This document shows positions 24,160 through 34,475 of a stretch of 64,000 nt of DNA, in pieces; the first letter of the stretch is position 1, and each line of letters opens with the position of its first letter. Source of the stretch: Phyllobacteriaceae bacterium (GTDB taxonomy: Bacteria; Pseudomonadota; Alphaproteobacteria; Rhizobiales; Rhizobiaceae); contig PAPF01000013.1 of NCBI GenBank assembly GCA_002708825.1, forward strand, positions 301,452 to 365,451, written 5' to 3'. Under the pieces are notes generated by a model, which was given only the letters and a program-made list of their open reading frames with translations, was not told the DNA's origin and ran no database searches. Position numbers and translations under genes: made by a program.

Positions 24160-24423
24160 TTACTTGAAAACCGCCTTGCCGTTGGAGATCTCGATCGTCT
24201 CATTGCCCGTGAGCGCCTCGCGGTCGCCATTGGGCAGTGTCAGGAAACAGCCGTTCGGGCAGATCGACACCGTCTCGCCGGCGGCCACCGAGAGTTCACT
24301 CTTGCTGGCACCTTCCGAAACGATGAGCGTGCGCGGGTCGCCGTCCTTGTTGGTGAGGCTCGCGGCAAGGGCGGGAGACGCCGTGCCGGCAAGGAGGAGT
24401 GTCGCGATGATCAGTTTCTTCAT
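24160..24423 (-). CDS. Small secreted protein of unknown function
   Basis: An 87-residue protein starting MKKLIIATLLLAGTASPALA, a textbook signal peptide cleaved after ALA. The mature 65 or so residues are polar and look like a small beta fold, with two cysteines in the segment CPNGCF that could form a tight disulfide or bind metal. The end reads ETIEISNGKAVFK. I do not recognise a family. It lies between the MscS channel gene (109 bases upstream) and the HAD-UbiA gene (196 bases downstream), all on the - strand, and may be an independent gene. A periplasmic location is likely. Confidence 0.65.
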   Translation of the reverse strand: MKKLIIATLLLAGTASPALAASLTNKDGDPRTLIVSEGASKSELSVAAGETVSICPNGCFLTLPNGDREALTGNETIEISNGKAVFK

Positions 24424-24532
24424 TGTCCTGCGGCGCAAGGCCGTCCCTCTTTCTGTTGAGCAGACCACTGCCCTTGGTTCCCGACTATAGCCACCCAACC
24501 TGAACGGCGGCTGAACGGCAACCGGCGACGGC

Positions 24533-27016
24533 TCAGGCGTTGCCGCCGGGCTTGTTGCTGCCTTCCGGCTTGGCCTCCGGTGGCGCGTCGACGCTGTCGC
24601 CGTTCTCCTGCCTTGGGCGCATCGCTTCGGCGACCGCGCGGATGTCGCCCGGCATGCCGGAACGGATATGGATGTCCTGTTGCGGAAAGGGGATCTCGAT
24701 GCCCGCTTCCTTGAACGCTGCATGGATCGCCATGCGCAGGTCCGTTTCCACCGTCAGGATGTCGAAGACATCGGCCATGTAGACCCTCAGTTCGAAATCC
24801 AGCGATGAAGCACCGAAGGCGGCGAAATAGACAACCGGCGGCGGATTGCGCAGCACAAGCCTGTGTTCCCCGGCAAGCCGCAGCAGGATGTCCCTGACCT
24901 CCGCCGGATCGCTGCTGTAGGACACGCCGACGGGGATGTCCACGCGCCCGAGATGGTTGCGATGTGTCCGGTTGCCGACAGCCTGGTTGATGAGATCGGA
25001 ATTGGGCAGGATGATGGTCTGCCGCTGGAACGTTTCGATCTCGGTGGCCCGGACGGAGATCTTCTTCACGAGGCCCATGTGCGGCCCGGCCTCGATCCAG
25101 TCGCCGACCTTGAACGGACGTTCGGCCAGCAGGATCAGGCCGGAAACAAAGTTGGACACGATGGTCTGGAGGCCGAAACCGATACCCAGCGAAAGCGCGC
25201 CGGCGACCAGCGCGAGGTTCGACAGGTCGATGCCGGCGACGGATATGCCGATAAGGACAGCCAGCGCCACGCCCAGGTAACCCACTGCCGTGCGAATGGA
25301 GTTGCGCACGCCGGCATCGAAACGGCCACGGCTCAGCACATGCCCGTCGAGCCACCCCTGGAACCACCGCGTGGCGAAATAGGCCAGCAGGAAAACGAGG
25401 ACGCCGGTCAGGATGCCGACAAGCGAGAACGACACGTTCCCGACAGTGACTTCGGTGGCAAGGCGGTGCGCCCAAGCCTTGATGTCGGCATACTGGAAAC
25501 CCCATTGCATCAGGATCATCGGCACGCCGATGAGGAGGATGAGGAAGTTGAAGCAGAGGCTTGCCACCAGACCCAGCTGGTCAAGCGTGGCGCTGTCGCT
25601 GCGCCCGGCCCCCGACATGGCGCGGCCGATGAGCGTGCGCTCGAAATTGCCTTCTTCGGCGATGGCCTGGGCAGCCTTGAAGCCGAGATACATGGTGGCC
25701 AGGATCGCGCCGGTGATGACGACCTGCTTGCCGATGAACTGAGCAAAACCGATATAGCCGAGAAGCGATGCTGCGATCGTCAGTCCGCCGAGCAGGAACA
25801 GCAGGATGCGAACCGGCGCCGGCCAGGGCTTCGTCTTGCCTTCCGCGGACGTTGTCGGATGGATGAACCCGGCGCCCAGGATGATCAGCCCGAGGAGGAC
25901 CGTGGTCGTCAGGCCTTTTGCCACGGTCAGGCTGAGCGGCGACATCATGACGTCGTTGACCGTGTTGAGCACATAGTCCAGCCCGGTGATGACCGCCATT
26001 GCCGAGGCGATCCAGTAGAGCCGCAGTGCTGGCTTGCTGTCCACCGCAACCAGGCGCCAGGCCGGCGTGGCGGGCTTGAGGACAGCGCGCGCAAGACGGT
26101 TCACGAAAAACACGACACCGGCCATTTCGAAGATCGAGCCAAGGATCCGGTCGATCCCCGAGCGCAGGACCTGGAAGGTGTCGAGCAGGAAATAGGTTGC
26201 CGCCAGAAAGACCCAGAAGGCCACCGTTGGCAGAAGCGTTGACCAGAAAGCCGTGGAAAGGCGGGCGAGATAACCCGGCTCCTCGATGGCCGGATCAGGC
26301 CGGATGACGCGTCCGAAGACCCGGCGCCCGCCGATCATCAGCACAGCCGCGCACAGCAGGGCCAGGAAGGTCGCCGCAAGCACGGAGGGCGCCTTGAAGG
26401 TCGTCACGAAGCGCAGCCAGTTGGAGAAGCTCCACCAGAGCTGCTGCAACTCGCTCTCGAAATCCTCCATCGTCTGTCCGATGAGCCCGTAATCGATCTC
26501 GTATCGGCGGGTCAGGGCCTGGGTGAAGAGATCGCGGCGGATCGTGTTGATCCGGTCGACAAGCCGGTTGGCCGACAGGGAACTGTTTTCCGCCCGGCCG
26601 AGCAGTTCGTTGATGGCGGATTTTTCCGCGAGCAGCCGGTTGCGTTCCTCGGTCACGCCCGCGGCTTCCGGCGGCTGCCCGTCCGCTGGCGGCTGGCCCA
26701 ATTGCTCCAGTCTTGCATTGATCTCGGACAGCCGGGGCCGGAAGGCGACGGACTCGTTGAGAAGGTCGCGGGCAGCCTTCTCGGCTTTCAATTGCAGCTC
26801 GACCAGCGCGCTGTCGTTGTCATTGACGGCATCGATCGAGGCGTTCAGGTCCTCGACCGACTTGATCAGGTCTTCGATGACCGGACGTTTCTCCGGAAGG
26901 ATGCCGGTGTCATCGCCTTGAGCAAGGACAGGATGGCTGCCCGCGGCCAGCAGGAGCATGGCGATGAGGCCAAGCAGGAAACCACGGATGGCACTCCGGT
27001 TGATCGTCAACGGCAT
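24533..27016 (-). CDS. MscS-type mechanosensitive channel with DUF3772 periplasmic domain
   Basis: An 827-residue large MscS-family channel. The start at 27016 gives a signal sequence (AIRGFLLGLIAMLLLAAG to VLAQG) and lies 22 bases after the nitroreductase stop; an ATG at 27034 is also in frame. Residues about 30-190 are a helical, coiled-coil-like periplasmic region with the DUF3772 pattern. About ten membrane spans follow, then the MscS core from about 580: ALSLGIGFGLQTIVSNFVSG (the pore-lining helix), ERPFKVGDWIEAG and TIILPNSDLINQAVGN. The protein ends in a Pro/Gly-rich tail. It releases osmolytes on hypo-osmotic shock; comparable large channels include MscK/YbiO types. Confidence 0.92.
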   Translation of the reverse strand: MPLTINRSAIRGFLLGLIAMLLLAAGSHPVLAQGDDTGILPEKRPVIEDLIKSVEDLNASIDAVNDNDSALVELQLKAEKAARDLLNESVAFRPRLSEINARLEQLGQPPADGQPPEAAGVTEERNRLLAEKSAINELLGRAENSSLSANRLVDRINTIRRDLFTQALTRRYEIDYGLIGQTMEDFESELQQLWWSFSNWLRFVTTFKAPSVLAATFLALLCAAVLMIGGRRVFGRVIRPDPAIEEPGYLARLSTAFWSTLLPTVAFWVFLAATYFLLDTFQVLRSGIDRILGSIFEMAGVVFFVNRLARAVLKPATPAWRLVAVDSKPALRLYWIASAMAVITGLDYVLNTVNDVMMSPLSLTVAKGLTTTVLLGLIILGAGFIHPTTSAEGKTKPWPAPVRILLFLLGGLTIAASLLGYIGFAQFIGKQVVITGAILATMYLGFKAAQAIAEEGNFERTLIGRAMSGAGRSDSATLDQLGLVASLCFNFLILLIGVPMILMQWGFQYADIKAWAHRLATEVTVGNVSFSLVGILTGVLVFLLAYFATRWFQGWLDGHVLSRGRFDAGVRNSIRTAVGYLGVALAVLIGISVAGIDLSNLALVAGALSLGIGFGLQTIVSNFVSGLILLAERPFKVGDWIEAGPHMGLVKKISVRATEIETFQRQTIILPNSDLINQAVGNRTHRNHLGRVDIPVGVSYSSDPAEVRDILLRLAGEHRLVLRNPPPVVYFAAFGASSLDFELRVYMADVFDILTVETDLRMAIHAAFKEAGIEIPFPQQDIHIRSGMPGDIRAVAEAMRPRQENGDSVDAPPEAKPEGSNKPGGNA

Positions 27017-27038
27017 CTGGCCCCCGTGTCCCATGTGA

Positions 27039-27749
27039 CTAGTCCAGGAAGACCGCCCAGTCTTCCAGAGGTGCCCGTTCCGTCCGCAACCGGTTCTCGG
27101 GCTTCTGTTCGTCCTCGTAGCCCAGGGCGATTCCGCAGACAACGACCTCGTTGTCCGGAATGCCGAGCAGGGGCCGGATCTGCTTGTGATAAGGCGCGAA
27201 CGCCGCCTGCGGACAGGTATGCAACCCCCTGCCCCGCGCCGCGATCATGACGTTCTCGATGAACATGCCCAGATCAAGCCATGAACCGCGCTCAAGCCTG
27301 CGGTCGATGGTCACGATCATGCCGACGGGGGCATCGAAGAAGGTGAAGTTGCGGTCGTGCTGGGCACGCATCTTCTCCACGTCCCTGCGGCCGATGCCGA
27401 GCAGGCCGTAAAGCGCGAAGCCGACGCTGCGCCGCCGCGTGAGATAGGGCTCGAAGAACTGGTCGGGATAGTACTTGTACTCGTCCCACTCTGCCTTCTC
27501 GGCACGGATTCCCGAATTCAGGATGGCATCGGAAACCGCCTGCTTGGTCCGGCCTGTCGTGACATAGACCTTCCAGGGTTGCATGTTCGTGCCCGAGGGA
27601 GCGCGCGCCGAAACCTCCAGGATCTCCCTGACCGTCTCGTCCGGAACGGCGTCGGGAAGGAAGGCCCGGACCGAACGTCGCGACGCGATCGCGCTGTCGA
27701 CGACGGCTGTCTCATCGACCGTCAGTTTCTGGCGGTGCGGTGCATTCAT
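27039..27749 (-). CDS. Nitroreductase family FMN protein
   Basis: A 236-residue flavoprotein. Start ATG 27749; the open frame continues upstream without family likeness. The N-terminus has AIASRRSVRAFLPDAVP, and SARAPSGTNMQPWKVYVTTG (about residues 48-67) is the FMN-binding signature. The C-terminal half has LGMFIENVMIAARGRGLHTCPQAAF and VVCGIALGYED. These enzymes reduce nitro-aromatics or quinones with NAD(P)H; the natural substrate is unknown. It ends 22 bases before the MscS channel start. It lies 170 bases downstream of RidA, the last gene of the kynurenine operon, so it may be read through from that operon but probably has its own promoter. Confidence 0.88.
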   Translation of the reverse strand: MNAPHRQKLTVDETAVVDSAIASRRSVRAFLPDAVPDETVREILEVSARAPSGTNMQPWKVYVTTGRTKQAVSDAILNSGIRAEKAEWDEYKYYPDQFFEPYLTRRRSVGFALYGLLGIGRRDVEKMRAQHDRNFTFFDAPVGMIVTIDRRLERGSWLDLGMFIENVMIAARGRGLHTCPQAAFAPYHKQIRPLLGIPDNEVVVCGIALGYEDEQKPENRLRTERAPLEDWAVFLD

Positions 27750-27919
27750 CGGAAGGACTCTCCGTTTCAAAACAGGTTGCCTGGCAAGCGCATCGCCGGA
27801 CTCATCTTCTTTTTCACATGATTGCCGGCATCCCGCAATCACAACGGAAAGCGAAATGCGAAGCGACGGCTTGGACCATCCGGTCCCGCGGCCCATGCCG
27901 TCCCTGGTCCGGATCGCTG

Positions 27920-28327
27920 TCAGGCCCGGTGACGGTCGATCTGCGCCGTTGCCTCGATCTCGACAAGCGCCTCGTCTTCCACCAGTCCCGCCACCACGAT
28001 CATCGACATGGCCGGAAAATGGCGTCCGAAAACGTCGCGATAGGCCGCACCGACCTCCGCCTGGCGCTCCAGATACTCCCTCTTGTCGACAACGAACCAT
28101 GTCAGGCGCGTGACATCCGCGGCCACGCCGCCCGCAGCCTCGACGATCTCGACGATATTGGCGAGCGCCTGGCGCATCTGTCCGACGAAATCGTGCGAAA
28201 CGAACCGCTTGTCCGCGTTCCACCCGATCTGCCCCCCGATATAGAGCGCGCCGTCCCTTGTCAGCATGCCATTGGCATAGCCCTTGGCAGGCAGCCAGGA
28301 TTCCGGCTGTATCGTTCGATGGGTCAC
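27920..28327 (-). CDS. RidA/YjgF family deaminase
   Basis: A 135-residue protein starting at GTG 28327, set by GGAGGAAGACGC in front. Motifs are NGMLTRDGALYIGGQIGWNA in the N-terminal strand region and FPAMSMIVVAGLVEDEALVEIEATAQI at the end, as in RidA proteins that hydrolyse enamines and imines to ketones plus ammonia. It closes the operon that converts tryptophan to 2-aminobenzoyl-CoA and then to a ring-reduced 2-amino-oxocyclohexene-CoA. That product needs its amino group removed before beta-oxidation. A role in that deamination is a context inference; a general imine-clearing role would also fit. Confidence 0.85.
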   Translation of the reverse strand: MTHRTIQPESWLPAKGYANGMLTRDGALYIGGQIGWNADKRFVSHDFVGQMRQALANIVEIVEAAGGVAADVTRLTWFVVDKREYLERQAEVGAAYRDVFGRHFPAMSMIVVAGLVEDEALVEIEATAQIDRHRA

Positions 28328-28374
28328 GCGTCTTCCTCCATCCCTTTGCGGGCCCGGTCTTCCCCGGTCCGGCT

Positions 28375-29559
28375 TCATGTCACCGCCGACATCACATTGT
28401 ATCGCGGATCACGCCACAGTTCCTTCTCGAACACCCCGGCCATGATTGCCACGGCCTTGTCGATGTCGTTCCTGTCCAGATAAAGCGGTGTGAAGCCGAA
28501 GCGCATGATGCCCGGCGCCCGGTAGTCGCCAATGACGCCACGGTCGATCAGGGCCTGCATCGCGGCATAACCATGCTCGAACGCAAAGGACACCTGCGAG
28601 CCGCGCTCCTGCCAGCGGCGCGGCGAAACAAGCTTCAGGTGCGGGCAAGATGCCTCGACACCGGCAATGAACCGCTCGCTCAATTCCACGGAGGCAGCCC
28701 GGATATCATCCATGTCCACCCACTCCCAGATGTCGAGCGCGGCGTCGAGCACCGACAACTGGATCACCGGCGGCGTCCCGATCCTCAACCGTTCAGTGGA
28801 CATGGCCGGGCGGTAGGCCCGCTCCATGGCGAATGGCGATTCATGGCCCATCCAGCCTGACAGGGCGGGAGCGATACCTTCCACGATATCGGGCCGGACA
28901 TGAATGAAGGCGGGCGCACCCGGCCCTCCATTGAGATACTTGTAGGTGCACCCGACGGCGAACTCCGCCTTGCTTCGCCCGACATCCAGAGGCACGGCAC
29001 CGGCGCTGTGCGCCAGGTCCCAGATCATCACGGCACCCGCGTCATGGGCGGCCCTGGTCATGGCATCCATGTCATGCATGCGGCCTGTCCGGTAATCGAC
29101 ATGGGTGAGCATCACCGCGGCGACATCGCCGTCGATCCGCGACATGACCTCTTCGGGCGGGGGCGTCACAACCTTGTGCCCCCGTCCGATCAGGCCCGCC
29201 AGGCCGTCTGCCATGTAGAGGTCGGTCGGGAAATTGCCGGAATCGGACAGGATGATCTTGCGATCCGGCCGCATCGAAAGCGCCGCGGCCAGGGCCTGGT
29301 ACACCTTGATGGACAACGTGTCGCCGGTGGCCACGCTGCCGCGCGGCGCTCCGATCAGCGGCGCGATCCTGTCGCCGACGCGCTGGGGAAGCGACATCCA
29401 GCCTGCCTGGTTCCAGGCGCGGATGAGCTGTCCGCCCCATTCCTCCGCGATCACGGTACGGGCCCTGGCCGCGGCGCCGCGCGGCAACGGGCCGAGTGAA
29501 TTCCCGTCCAGGTAGACGATCCCGTCGGGAAGATCGAAAAGGTCCTTGCGAGGCAGCAT
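28375..29559 (-). CDS. kynU: Kynureninase
   Basis: A 394-residue PLP enzyme that cleaves L-kynurenine to anthranilate and alanine. The start ATG 29559 follows TAGGACAG and lies five bases after the tryptophan dioxygenase stop. DGNSLGPLPRGAA (about 18-30) and EEWGGQLIRAWNQAGW (about 40-55) are family motifs. SDSGNFPTDLYMADGL, WDLAHSAGAVPLDV and YKYLNGGPGAPAFIHV follow; the Lys in TYKYLNGGPG forms the PLP Schiff base. Length is close to the usual 400-415 residues. Its product is the substrate of the aryl-CoA ligase two genes upstream, which channels anthranilate to the CoA-dependent route. Confidence 0.95.
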   Translation of the reverse strand: MLPRKDLFDLPDGIVYLDGNSLGPLPRGAAARARTVIAEEWGGQLIRAWNQAGWMSLPQRVGDRIAPLIGAPRGSVATGDTLSIKVYQALAAALSMRPDRKIILSDSGNFPTDLYMADGLAGLIGRGHKVVTPPPEEVMSRIDGDVAAVMLTHVDYRTGRMHDMDAMTRAAHDAGAVMIWDLAHSAGAVPLDVGRSKAEFAVGCTYKYLNGGPGAPAFIHVRPDIVEGIAPALSGWMGHESPFAMERAYRPAMSTERLRIGTPPVIQLSVLDAALDIWEWVDMDDIRAASVELSERFIAGVEASCPHLKLVSPRRWQERGSQVSFAFEHGYAAMQALIDRGVIGDYRAPGIMRFGFTPLYLDRNDIDKAVAIMAGVFEKELWRDPRYNVMSAVT

Positions 29560-29564
29560 CTGTC

Positions 29565-30404
29565 CTACAATTCTCCCCTCACCTGCCAAAGTTCCGGGAA
29601 CAGTTCCACTTCGAGCATGCGCCGGAGATACTGCACGCCGGAGGTCCCGCCTGTCCCCCGCCTGAACCCGATCACCCGTTCCACAGTCGTGACGTGATTG
29701 AAGCGCCAGCGCCGGAAATAATCTTCCAGGTCGACCAGTTTTTCGCCCAGTTCGTAGAGGGTCCAATGCTTCTGCGTATCGGCGTAGACCTGCTTCCACC
29801 GGGCCCGGATCGCCGGATTGGCCTTGTGGGGTGACGTCAGGTCGGGAACGGGCATGTGGCGGACATCGCCGTCGATGGTCGTGAAAAGCAATTCCACCGC
29901 CTCGTGATAGAAGCTTGGCCGGGCGAGTTCGTTCTTGAGCATGGAGTGGATGTCGGGCAGATGCTCATGCGGCTTGAGCATGTTCGCGTTCCGGTTTCCA
30001 AGGACATACTCGATCATGCGGTACTGGTATGACTGGAAGCCGGACGAACTGCCGAGACTTTCCCGGAACCGCGTATAGTCGGATGGCGTCATCGTCCGCA
30101 GCACGTCCCAGGCATTGTTCAATTGCTCGAAGATCCGGCTCACCCGCGCCAGCATCTTGAACATGGGCTGGATCTGGCGCTTGCGAAGCGCGGCCCGCGC
30201 TGCCGAAAGCTCGTGGATCGCCAGCTTCATCCACAATTCGCTCGTCTGGTGCTGGATGATGAACAACATTTCGTCATGCGCATCGCTCAGCGGATGCTGC
30301 TGTGCAAGTACCGTGTCGAGATGCAGGTAGTCGCCATAGGACATGACGCCATTGAACGCCATTCGCGCGCCATCGCGGGCCGGGTCGAACGGCTCGCCGC
30401 TCAT
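29565..30404 (-). CDS. kynA: Tryptophan 2,3-dioxygenase
   Basis: A 279-residue haem enzyme that opens the indole ring of L-tryptophan to N-formylkynurenine. The ATG 30404 overlaps the stop of the ligase gene by four bases. Family motifs: [20 protein letters not shown] (about 21-40), [18 protein letters not shown] (about 49-66, distal-pocket His), [17 protein letters not shown], and [15 protein letters not shown] with [14 protein letters not shown] near the end, where the His of FNHV is the proximal haem ligand. Length agrees with bacterial enzymes of about 280 residues. It feeds kynurenine formamidase and kynureninase in the same locus. Confidence 0.96.
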   Translation of the reverse strand: MSGEPFDPARDGARMAFNGVMSYGDYLHLDTVLAQQHPLSDAHDEMLFIIQHQTSELWMKLAIHELSAARAALRKRQIQPMFKMLARVSRIFEQLNNAWDVLRTMTPSDYTRFRESLGSSSGFQSYQYRMIEYVLGNRNANMLKPHEHLPDIHSMLKNELARPSFYHEAVELLFTTIDGDVRHMPVPDLTSPHKANPAIRARWKQVYADTQKHWTLYELGEKLVDLEDYFRRWRFNHVTTVERVIGFRRGTGGTSGVQYLRRMLEVELFPELWQVRGEL

Positions 30405-32020
30405 TGTGCTTCCCTCAGACGGAATCGCTGGATCTTGCCGCTTTCGGTTTTCGGCAAGGCCTTGGTGAAAACGATGGAGCGCGGATACTTGTAGGGTGCG
30501 ATGGTGGCCTTCACATGGTCCTGCAGGGTCTTGGCAAGGGCTTCGTCCGCCACGGCCGCGGGGGCTGGCACCACATGTGCCTGCACGATCAGGCCGCGTT
30601 CCTCGTCGGGGACGCCGATCACCGCGCATTCGGCAACGGAAGGATGGGACAGCAATGCCGCCTCCACTTCCGGTCCGGCGATATTGTAGCCGGCGCTGAT
30701 GATCATGTCGTCATTACGGGCGGCGAAGTGGAAGTATCCCTCCTCGTCCATGCTGAAGGCGTCACCCGTGACGTTCCAGCCGTCCTGCACATAGTCCTTC
30801 TGACGCTCCCCGCGCAGGTAGCGGCATCCGGTCGGTCCGCGCACCGCAAGCCTGCCGATGACGCCGGGCCCGACAGCCGCACCGTCCGGCCCGATCACCC
30901 TTGCCTCATAGCCGCTGACCGGCTTGCCGGTGCATGCAGGCTTGTGATCGCCAAACCGGTTGCTGATGAAGATGTGAAGGAGTTCCGTCGAACCGATGCC
31001 GTCGAGCATCGGCTTGCCGGTCTTTTCCATCCATTCCCGGTATATGGGCGCGGGCAACGTGTCTCCCGCCGAGACCGCCGCGCGCAGCGAGGACAGGTCG
31101 GCTCCCTCGTCCATGGCCCGCAGCATCGCGCGATAGGCCGTCGGCGCGGTGAAGCAGACGGTGGCGCGGTATTTTTCGATGATCTCGATCATGTTCGGCG
31201 GCGTGGCGCTTTCCAGCAGCGTGGCGGCCGCGCCGAACCGCAGCGGAAAGATCGCCAGGCCGCCGAGCCCGAAGGTGAAGGCCAGCGGCGGCGAACCCAC
31301 GAAGACGTCTTCGGGCGTCACCGACAGGACCTCGCGGGCATAGCCGTCGGCGATGATCATGAGATCGCGATGGAAATGCATGGTTCCCTTCGGTTCGCCG
31401 GTGGAACCCGAGGTGAAACCGATCAGGGCGACATCGTCCCGCGCGGTCGCCACCACGTCGAACCGGACCGGCTTTTCGAGCGCAAGCCGGTCGAGTTCGG
31501 CGTCGTGATTGGATGTGCCGTCGAAGCCGGTCACTGACTTCAGGAACGGATTGTCCTTGGCGCAGGCGGTCATTTCATCCATCAGCCGCGTGTCGCACAG
31601 CGCATGGGAGACCTCGGCCTTCTCGACATACTTGCGAAGTTCGGCTGCGCGCAGCATCGGCATGGTATTGACGACGACCGCGCCCGCCTTGGTGGCCGCG
31701 AGCCAGCACGCCACCATGGCCGGGTTGTTGGCCGAACGGATCAGGACACGGTTGCCCGGCCTGATCCCCAGGTCCTCCACCAGCGCATGGGCCAGGCGAT
31801 TGGTCCAGTCCGCCAGTTCCTTGTAGGTTCGCCGGCGGCCATTGCCGATCAGCGCCGTGTGGTCTCCGAAGCCCTTCGCGACCATGGCGTCGGTCAGTTC
31901 ATAAGCCGCGTTGAGCCGTTCCGGATAATCGAAGCCGTCGAGCAGCAGGTCCGGCCAATGCTCCGGCGACGGCAGATTGTCGCGTGCGAACGTGTCCACA
32001 TGAGCGGAGTATCCAAGCAT
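30401..32020 (-). CDS. 2-Aminobenzoate-CoA ligase-like acyl/aryl-CoA synthetase
   Basis: A 539-residue adenylate-forming enzyme. The AMP motif is [20 protein letters not shown] (about 200-220). [16 protein letters not shown] is the benzoate-CoA-ligase-type substrate region, [19 protein letters not shown] follows, and the catalytic Lys lies in [12 protein letters not shown] near the C-terminus. The sequence resembles benzoate/2-aminobenzoate-CoA ligases. The neighbours make anthranilate (kynureninase) and hydroxylate 2-aminobenzoyl-CoA (FAD-monooxygenase/OYE fusion), so anthranilate is the most likely substrate; salicylate or benzoate are alternatives. The stop overlaps the dioxygenase start; the acyl-CoA dehydrogenase ends two bases upstream. 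Confidence 0.88.
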   Translation of the reverse strand: MLGYSAHVDTFARDNLPSPEHWPDLLLDGFDYPERLNAAYELTDAMVAKGFGDHTALIGNGRRRTYKELADWTNRLAHALVEDLGIRPGNRVLIRSANNPAMVACWLAATKAGAVVVNTMPMLRAAELRKYVEKAEVSHALCDTRLMDEMTACAKDNPFLKSVTGFDGTSNHDAELDRLALEKPVRFDVVATARDDVALIGFTSGSTGEPKGTMHFHRDLMIIADGYAREVLSVTPEDVFVGSPPLAFTFGLGGLAIFPLRFGAAATLLESATPPNMIEIIEKYRATVCFTAPTAYRAMLRAMDEGADLSSLRAAVSAGDTLPAPIYREWMEKTGKPMLDGIGSTELLHIFISNRFGDHKPACTGKPVSGYEARVIGPDGAAVGPGVIGRLAVRGPTGCRYLRGERQKDYVQDGWNVTGDAFSMDEEGYFHFAARNDDMIISAGYNIAGPEVEAALLSHPSVAECAVIGVPDEERGLIVQAHVVPAPAAVADEALAKTLQDHVKATIAPYKYPRSIVFTKALPKTESGKIQRFRLREAQ

Positions 32021-32021
32021 G

Positions 32022-33197
32022 TCAGCCTCCTCCCTGTGCGCCCGGCGCGCCTGCGAGCGTCTGGCGGGCGATGATGATGCGCTGCACGTCCGTGGCGCCC
32101 TCGTAGATGCGCAAGGCCCGGATCTCGCGGTAAAGCCGCTCGACGATGTGTCCCGACTTCACGCCATCGCCGCCGTGAAGCTGGACGGCGGCATCGATGG
32201 TCTTCTGGGCCTGTTCGGTGGCGAACAGCTTGGCCATGGCCGCTTCGCGGGTGATGCGGGCCGCGCCGCTGTCCTTCGCCCAAGCCGCGCGATAGACAAG
32301 CAGCGCGCTGGCATCCACATCCACCGCCATGTCGGCGATGTGGCCCTGCACCATCTGCAACTCTGCCAGCGGCATTTCCATGACACGCCTTTGGCCAACG
32401 CGCGCCACTGCCTCGTCGAGGGCCCGGCGTGCGAAACCCAGCGCCGCCGCGGCCACGCTGGAGCGGAAGACGTCCAGCACGGACATGGCAATGCGGAACC
32501 CCTGCCCCGGCGCGCCGATCATCGCGCCGGCGGGCACGCGGCAGCCTGAAAACCGCAAGCGGGCCAGCGGATGGGGCGCGATGGTCTCCAGCCGTTCCAC
32601 GATTTCCAGTCCCGGCTGGTCCGCCGGAACGATGAAGGCGGACAATCCCTTCGCGCCGGGCGCCTCGCCTGTGCGTGCGAACACCGTGTAGACATCCGCG
32701 ATCCCGCCGTTGGATATCCACGTCTTCTCGCCGTCCAGGACATAGTCGTTCCCGTCGCGGACAGCGGTCATCGTTGAAGCCGCGACATCGGAACCCGATT
32801 GCGGTTCGGTCAGGGCGAAGGCGGATATGGCCTTTCCGGCCCGTGTCAGCGTCAGCCACGCGTTCTTCTGTTCCGGCGTCCCGAACAGCGAAATGGCGCC
32901 CGTCCCCAGGCCCTGCATGGCAAAGGCGAAATCCGCCAGTCCGTCATGGCGCGCCAGCGTTTCGCGCAGGAGGCAGATCGAGCGCACGTCGAGCGGCGCG
33001 CCTCCGTCAGGATCCACCGCCGAGTACCGCAAAAGACCGGACTCGCCGAGCGCGGCGACAAGATGGCGGCATGCCCGGTCCGCGTCGCCATGGTCGAGGC
33101 CGGCAAGATGGCCGGCGGCCCATGCATCGGCCTCGGCTGCCAGTTGCCTGTGGCGATCCTCGAAAAAGGGCCAGTCAAGAAAGGTCCTGTCAGCCAT
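32022..33197 (-). CDS. Acyl-CoA dehydrogenase
   Basis: A 391-residue FAD enzyme. The ATG 33197 overlaps the hydratase stop by one base (TGATG). Motifs in order: [20 protein letters not shown] (FAD/substrate site), [39 protein letters not shown] with the active-site Glu in the YEG region, and QRIIIARQ. It should oxidise an alicyclic or acyl-CoA produced after ring reduction and hydrolysis in the 2-aminobenzoyl-CoA route. Similar dehydrogenases occur in the abm clusters of Azoarcus and relatives. The exact substrate is not visible. Confidence 0.92.
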   Translation of the reverse strand: MADRTFLDWPFFEDRHRQLAAEADAWAAGHLAGLDHGDADRACRHLVAALGESGLLRYSAVDPDGGAPLDVRSICLLRETLARHDGLADFAFAMQGLGTGAISLFGTPEQKNAWLTLTRAGKAISAFALTEPQSGSDVAASTMTAVRDGNDYVLDGEKTWISNGGIADVYTVFARTGEAPGAKGLSAFIVPADQPGLEIVERLETIAPHPLARLRFSGCRVPAGAMIGAPGQGFRIAMSVLDVFRSSVAAAALGFARRALDEAVARVGQRRVMEMPLAELQMVQGHIADMAVDVDASALLVYRAAWAKDSGAARITREAAMAKLFATEQAQKTIDAAVQLHGGDGVKSGHIVERLYREIRALRIYEGATDVQRIIIARQTLAGAPGAQGGG

Positions 33198-33997
33198 CAG
33201 TTGCCCTCGAAGACCGGTTTTTCCTTCGCCACGAAGGCGTTGTAGGCACGGTGGAAGTCCTGCCCCTGCATGCAGATCGCCTGCGCCTGCGCCTCCGCTT
33301 CGATGGCCTGTTCCAGGCTCATGTTCCATTCCTGGGCCAGCATGGTCTTCGTCATGGAATTGGCGAAGGCAGGTCCGGCGGCGATGCGGGCCGCCATGTC
33401 GCCCGCCGTCTGCATGAGTTGTTCAGCGGGCACCACCTGGTTGAAGAAACCCCATCGCTCGCCTTCATCCGCGCTCATCGACCGACCGAGATAGAGCAGT
33501 TCGGCGGCCCGTCCCTGTCCGATGATCCTGGGAAGGATGGCGCAGGCGCCCATGTCGCAGCCGGCAAGCCCGACCCGGTTGAACAGGAAGGCGACCTTCG
33601 CGGCAGGCGTGGCAATGCGCAGGTCCGACGCCATGGCGATAATCGCGCCGGCCCCGGCACAGACACCGTCCACGGCAGCAATCACCGGCTTTCCGCACCC
33701 GATCATCGCCTTGACCAGGTCCCCCGTCATTCGCGTGAAGGCCAGCAGTTCCTTCATGTTCATTCCGGTCAGCGGACCGATGATCTCGTGCACATCGCCG
33801 CCGGAACTGAAATTGCCGCCATTCGGGCCGAACACCACCGCCTTGACCGCGTCGTCGTAGTGCAGGTCGCGGAACCAGTCGCGCAATTCGGCATAGCTGT
33901 CGAAGGTCAGCGGATTCTTGCGTTCGGGCCGGTCCAGCGAAAGGATGGCCACGCCGTCCCTGATTTCGCAGCGGAAATGCTTCACGTCATGTCGCAT
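33197..33997 (-). CDS. Enoyl-CoA hydratase/isomerase family protein
   Basis: A 266-residue crotonase-fold protein. [20 protein letters not shown] near residue 19, [20 protein letters not shown] (oxyanion-hole segment) and [20 protein letters not shown] (second oxyanion segment) place it in the family. The start overlaps the end of the MarR gene by 11 bases, and its stop overlaps the acyl-CoA dehydrogenase start. It probably performs hydration or ring cleavage of a CoA ester in the anthranilyl-CoA pathway. Crotonases are versatile, so the reaction is inferred only from the neighbours. Confidence 0.9.
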   Translation of the reverse strand: MRHDVKHFRCEIRDGVAILSLDRPERKNPLTFDSYAELRDWFRDLHYDDAVKAVVFGPNGGNFSSGGDVHEIIGPLTGMNMKELLAFTRMTGDLVKAMIGCGKPVIAAVDGVCAGAGAIIAMASDLRIATPAAKVAFLFNRVGLAGCDMGACAILPRIIGQGRAAELLYLGRSMSADEGERWGFFNQVVPAEQLMQTAGDMAARIAAGPAFANSMTKTMLAQEWNMSLEQAIEAEAQAQAICMQGQDFHRAYNAFVAKEKPVFEGN

Positions 33998-34475
33998 CCT
34001 GTCTTTGCTCCTCCAGCATTTCGGAAAGATGGTCGAGGCGTCGGATCATGCCCTCGACATCGCCGGCATCGAGGCCGGACAGCATCCCGTCGATCCATGT
34101 CTCGTGAACGCCAGCCTGCTCCGCGAAGACCTCGCGCCCCCTGGGCGTCAGGCAGACCAGGCTTGCCCGCCGGTCGCCAGGGACTGCCACCCGCAGGGTC
34201 AGGCCCTCATCGGTCAGCTTGTCGACGATCCCGGTGATATTGCCGTTGGAAACACGCAAACGCCGGGAAATCTCGCTCATCTTCAGGCCTTCCGGCGAGC
34301 GTGCCAGCGCCGACATGACATCGAACCTTGGCAGTGTGGAATCGAAATCACGGCGCAACCGGCGGCGGATTTCGTCCTCCACCAGACGGCTTGCCTTCAG
34401 CAGCTTGAGCCAGAGCCTCAGACGCTCCTTGGAAAGGGATTTGGCCGGAGCGCCGGCGGGTTGCACTCCCGTCAT
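33987..34475 (-). CDS. MarR-family transcriptional regulator
   Basis: A 162-residue winged helix-turn-helix regulator: [20 protein letters not shown], then [20 protein letters not shown] as the recognition helix region, and [18 protein letters not shown] as the wing. It is embedded in the operon, overlapping both neighbours (four bases with the SDR, 11 with the hydratase). MarR proteins of aromatic-CoA pathways usually release DNA when the aryl-CoA binds, so it probably represses this operon until 2-aminobenzoyl-CoA accumulates. A near-palindrome between the two divergent promoters upstream of the operon is a candidate target. The ligand is inferred. Confidence 0.9.
   Translation of the reverse strand: MTGVQPAGAPAKSLSKERLRLWLKLLKASRLVEDEIRRRLRRDFDSTLPRFDVMSALARSPEGLKMSEISRRLRVSNGNITGIVDKLTDEGLTLRVAVPGDRRASLVCLTPRGREVFAEQAGVHETWIDGMLSGLDAGDVEGMIRRLDHLSEMLEEQRQDAT

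Noticed and set aside
27039..28223. Longer nitroreductase with an upstream extension into RidA
   Set aside because: The flavin-binding family starts at ATG 27749; the extension overlaps RidA in another frame and is low-complexity Arg/Gly.
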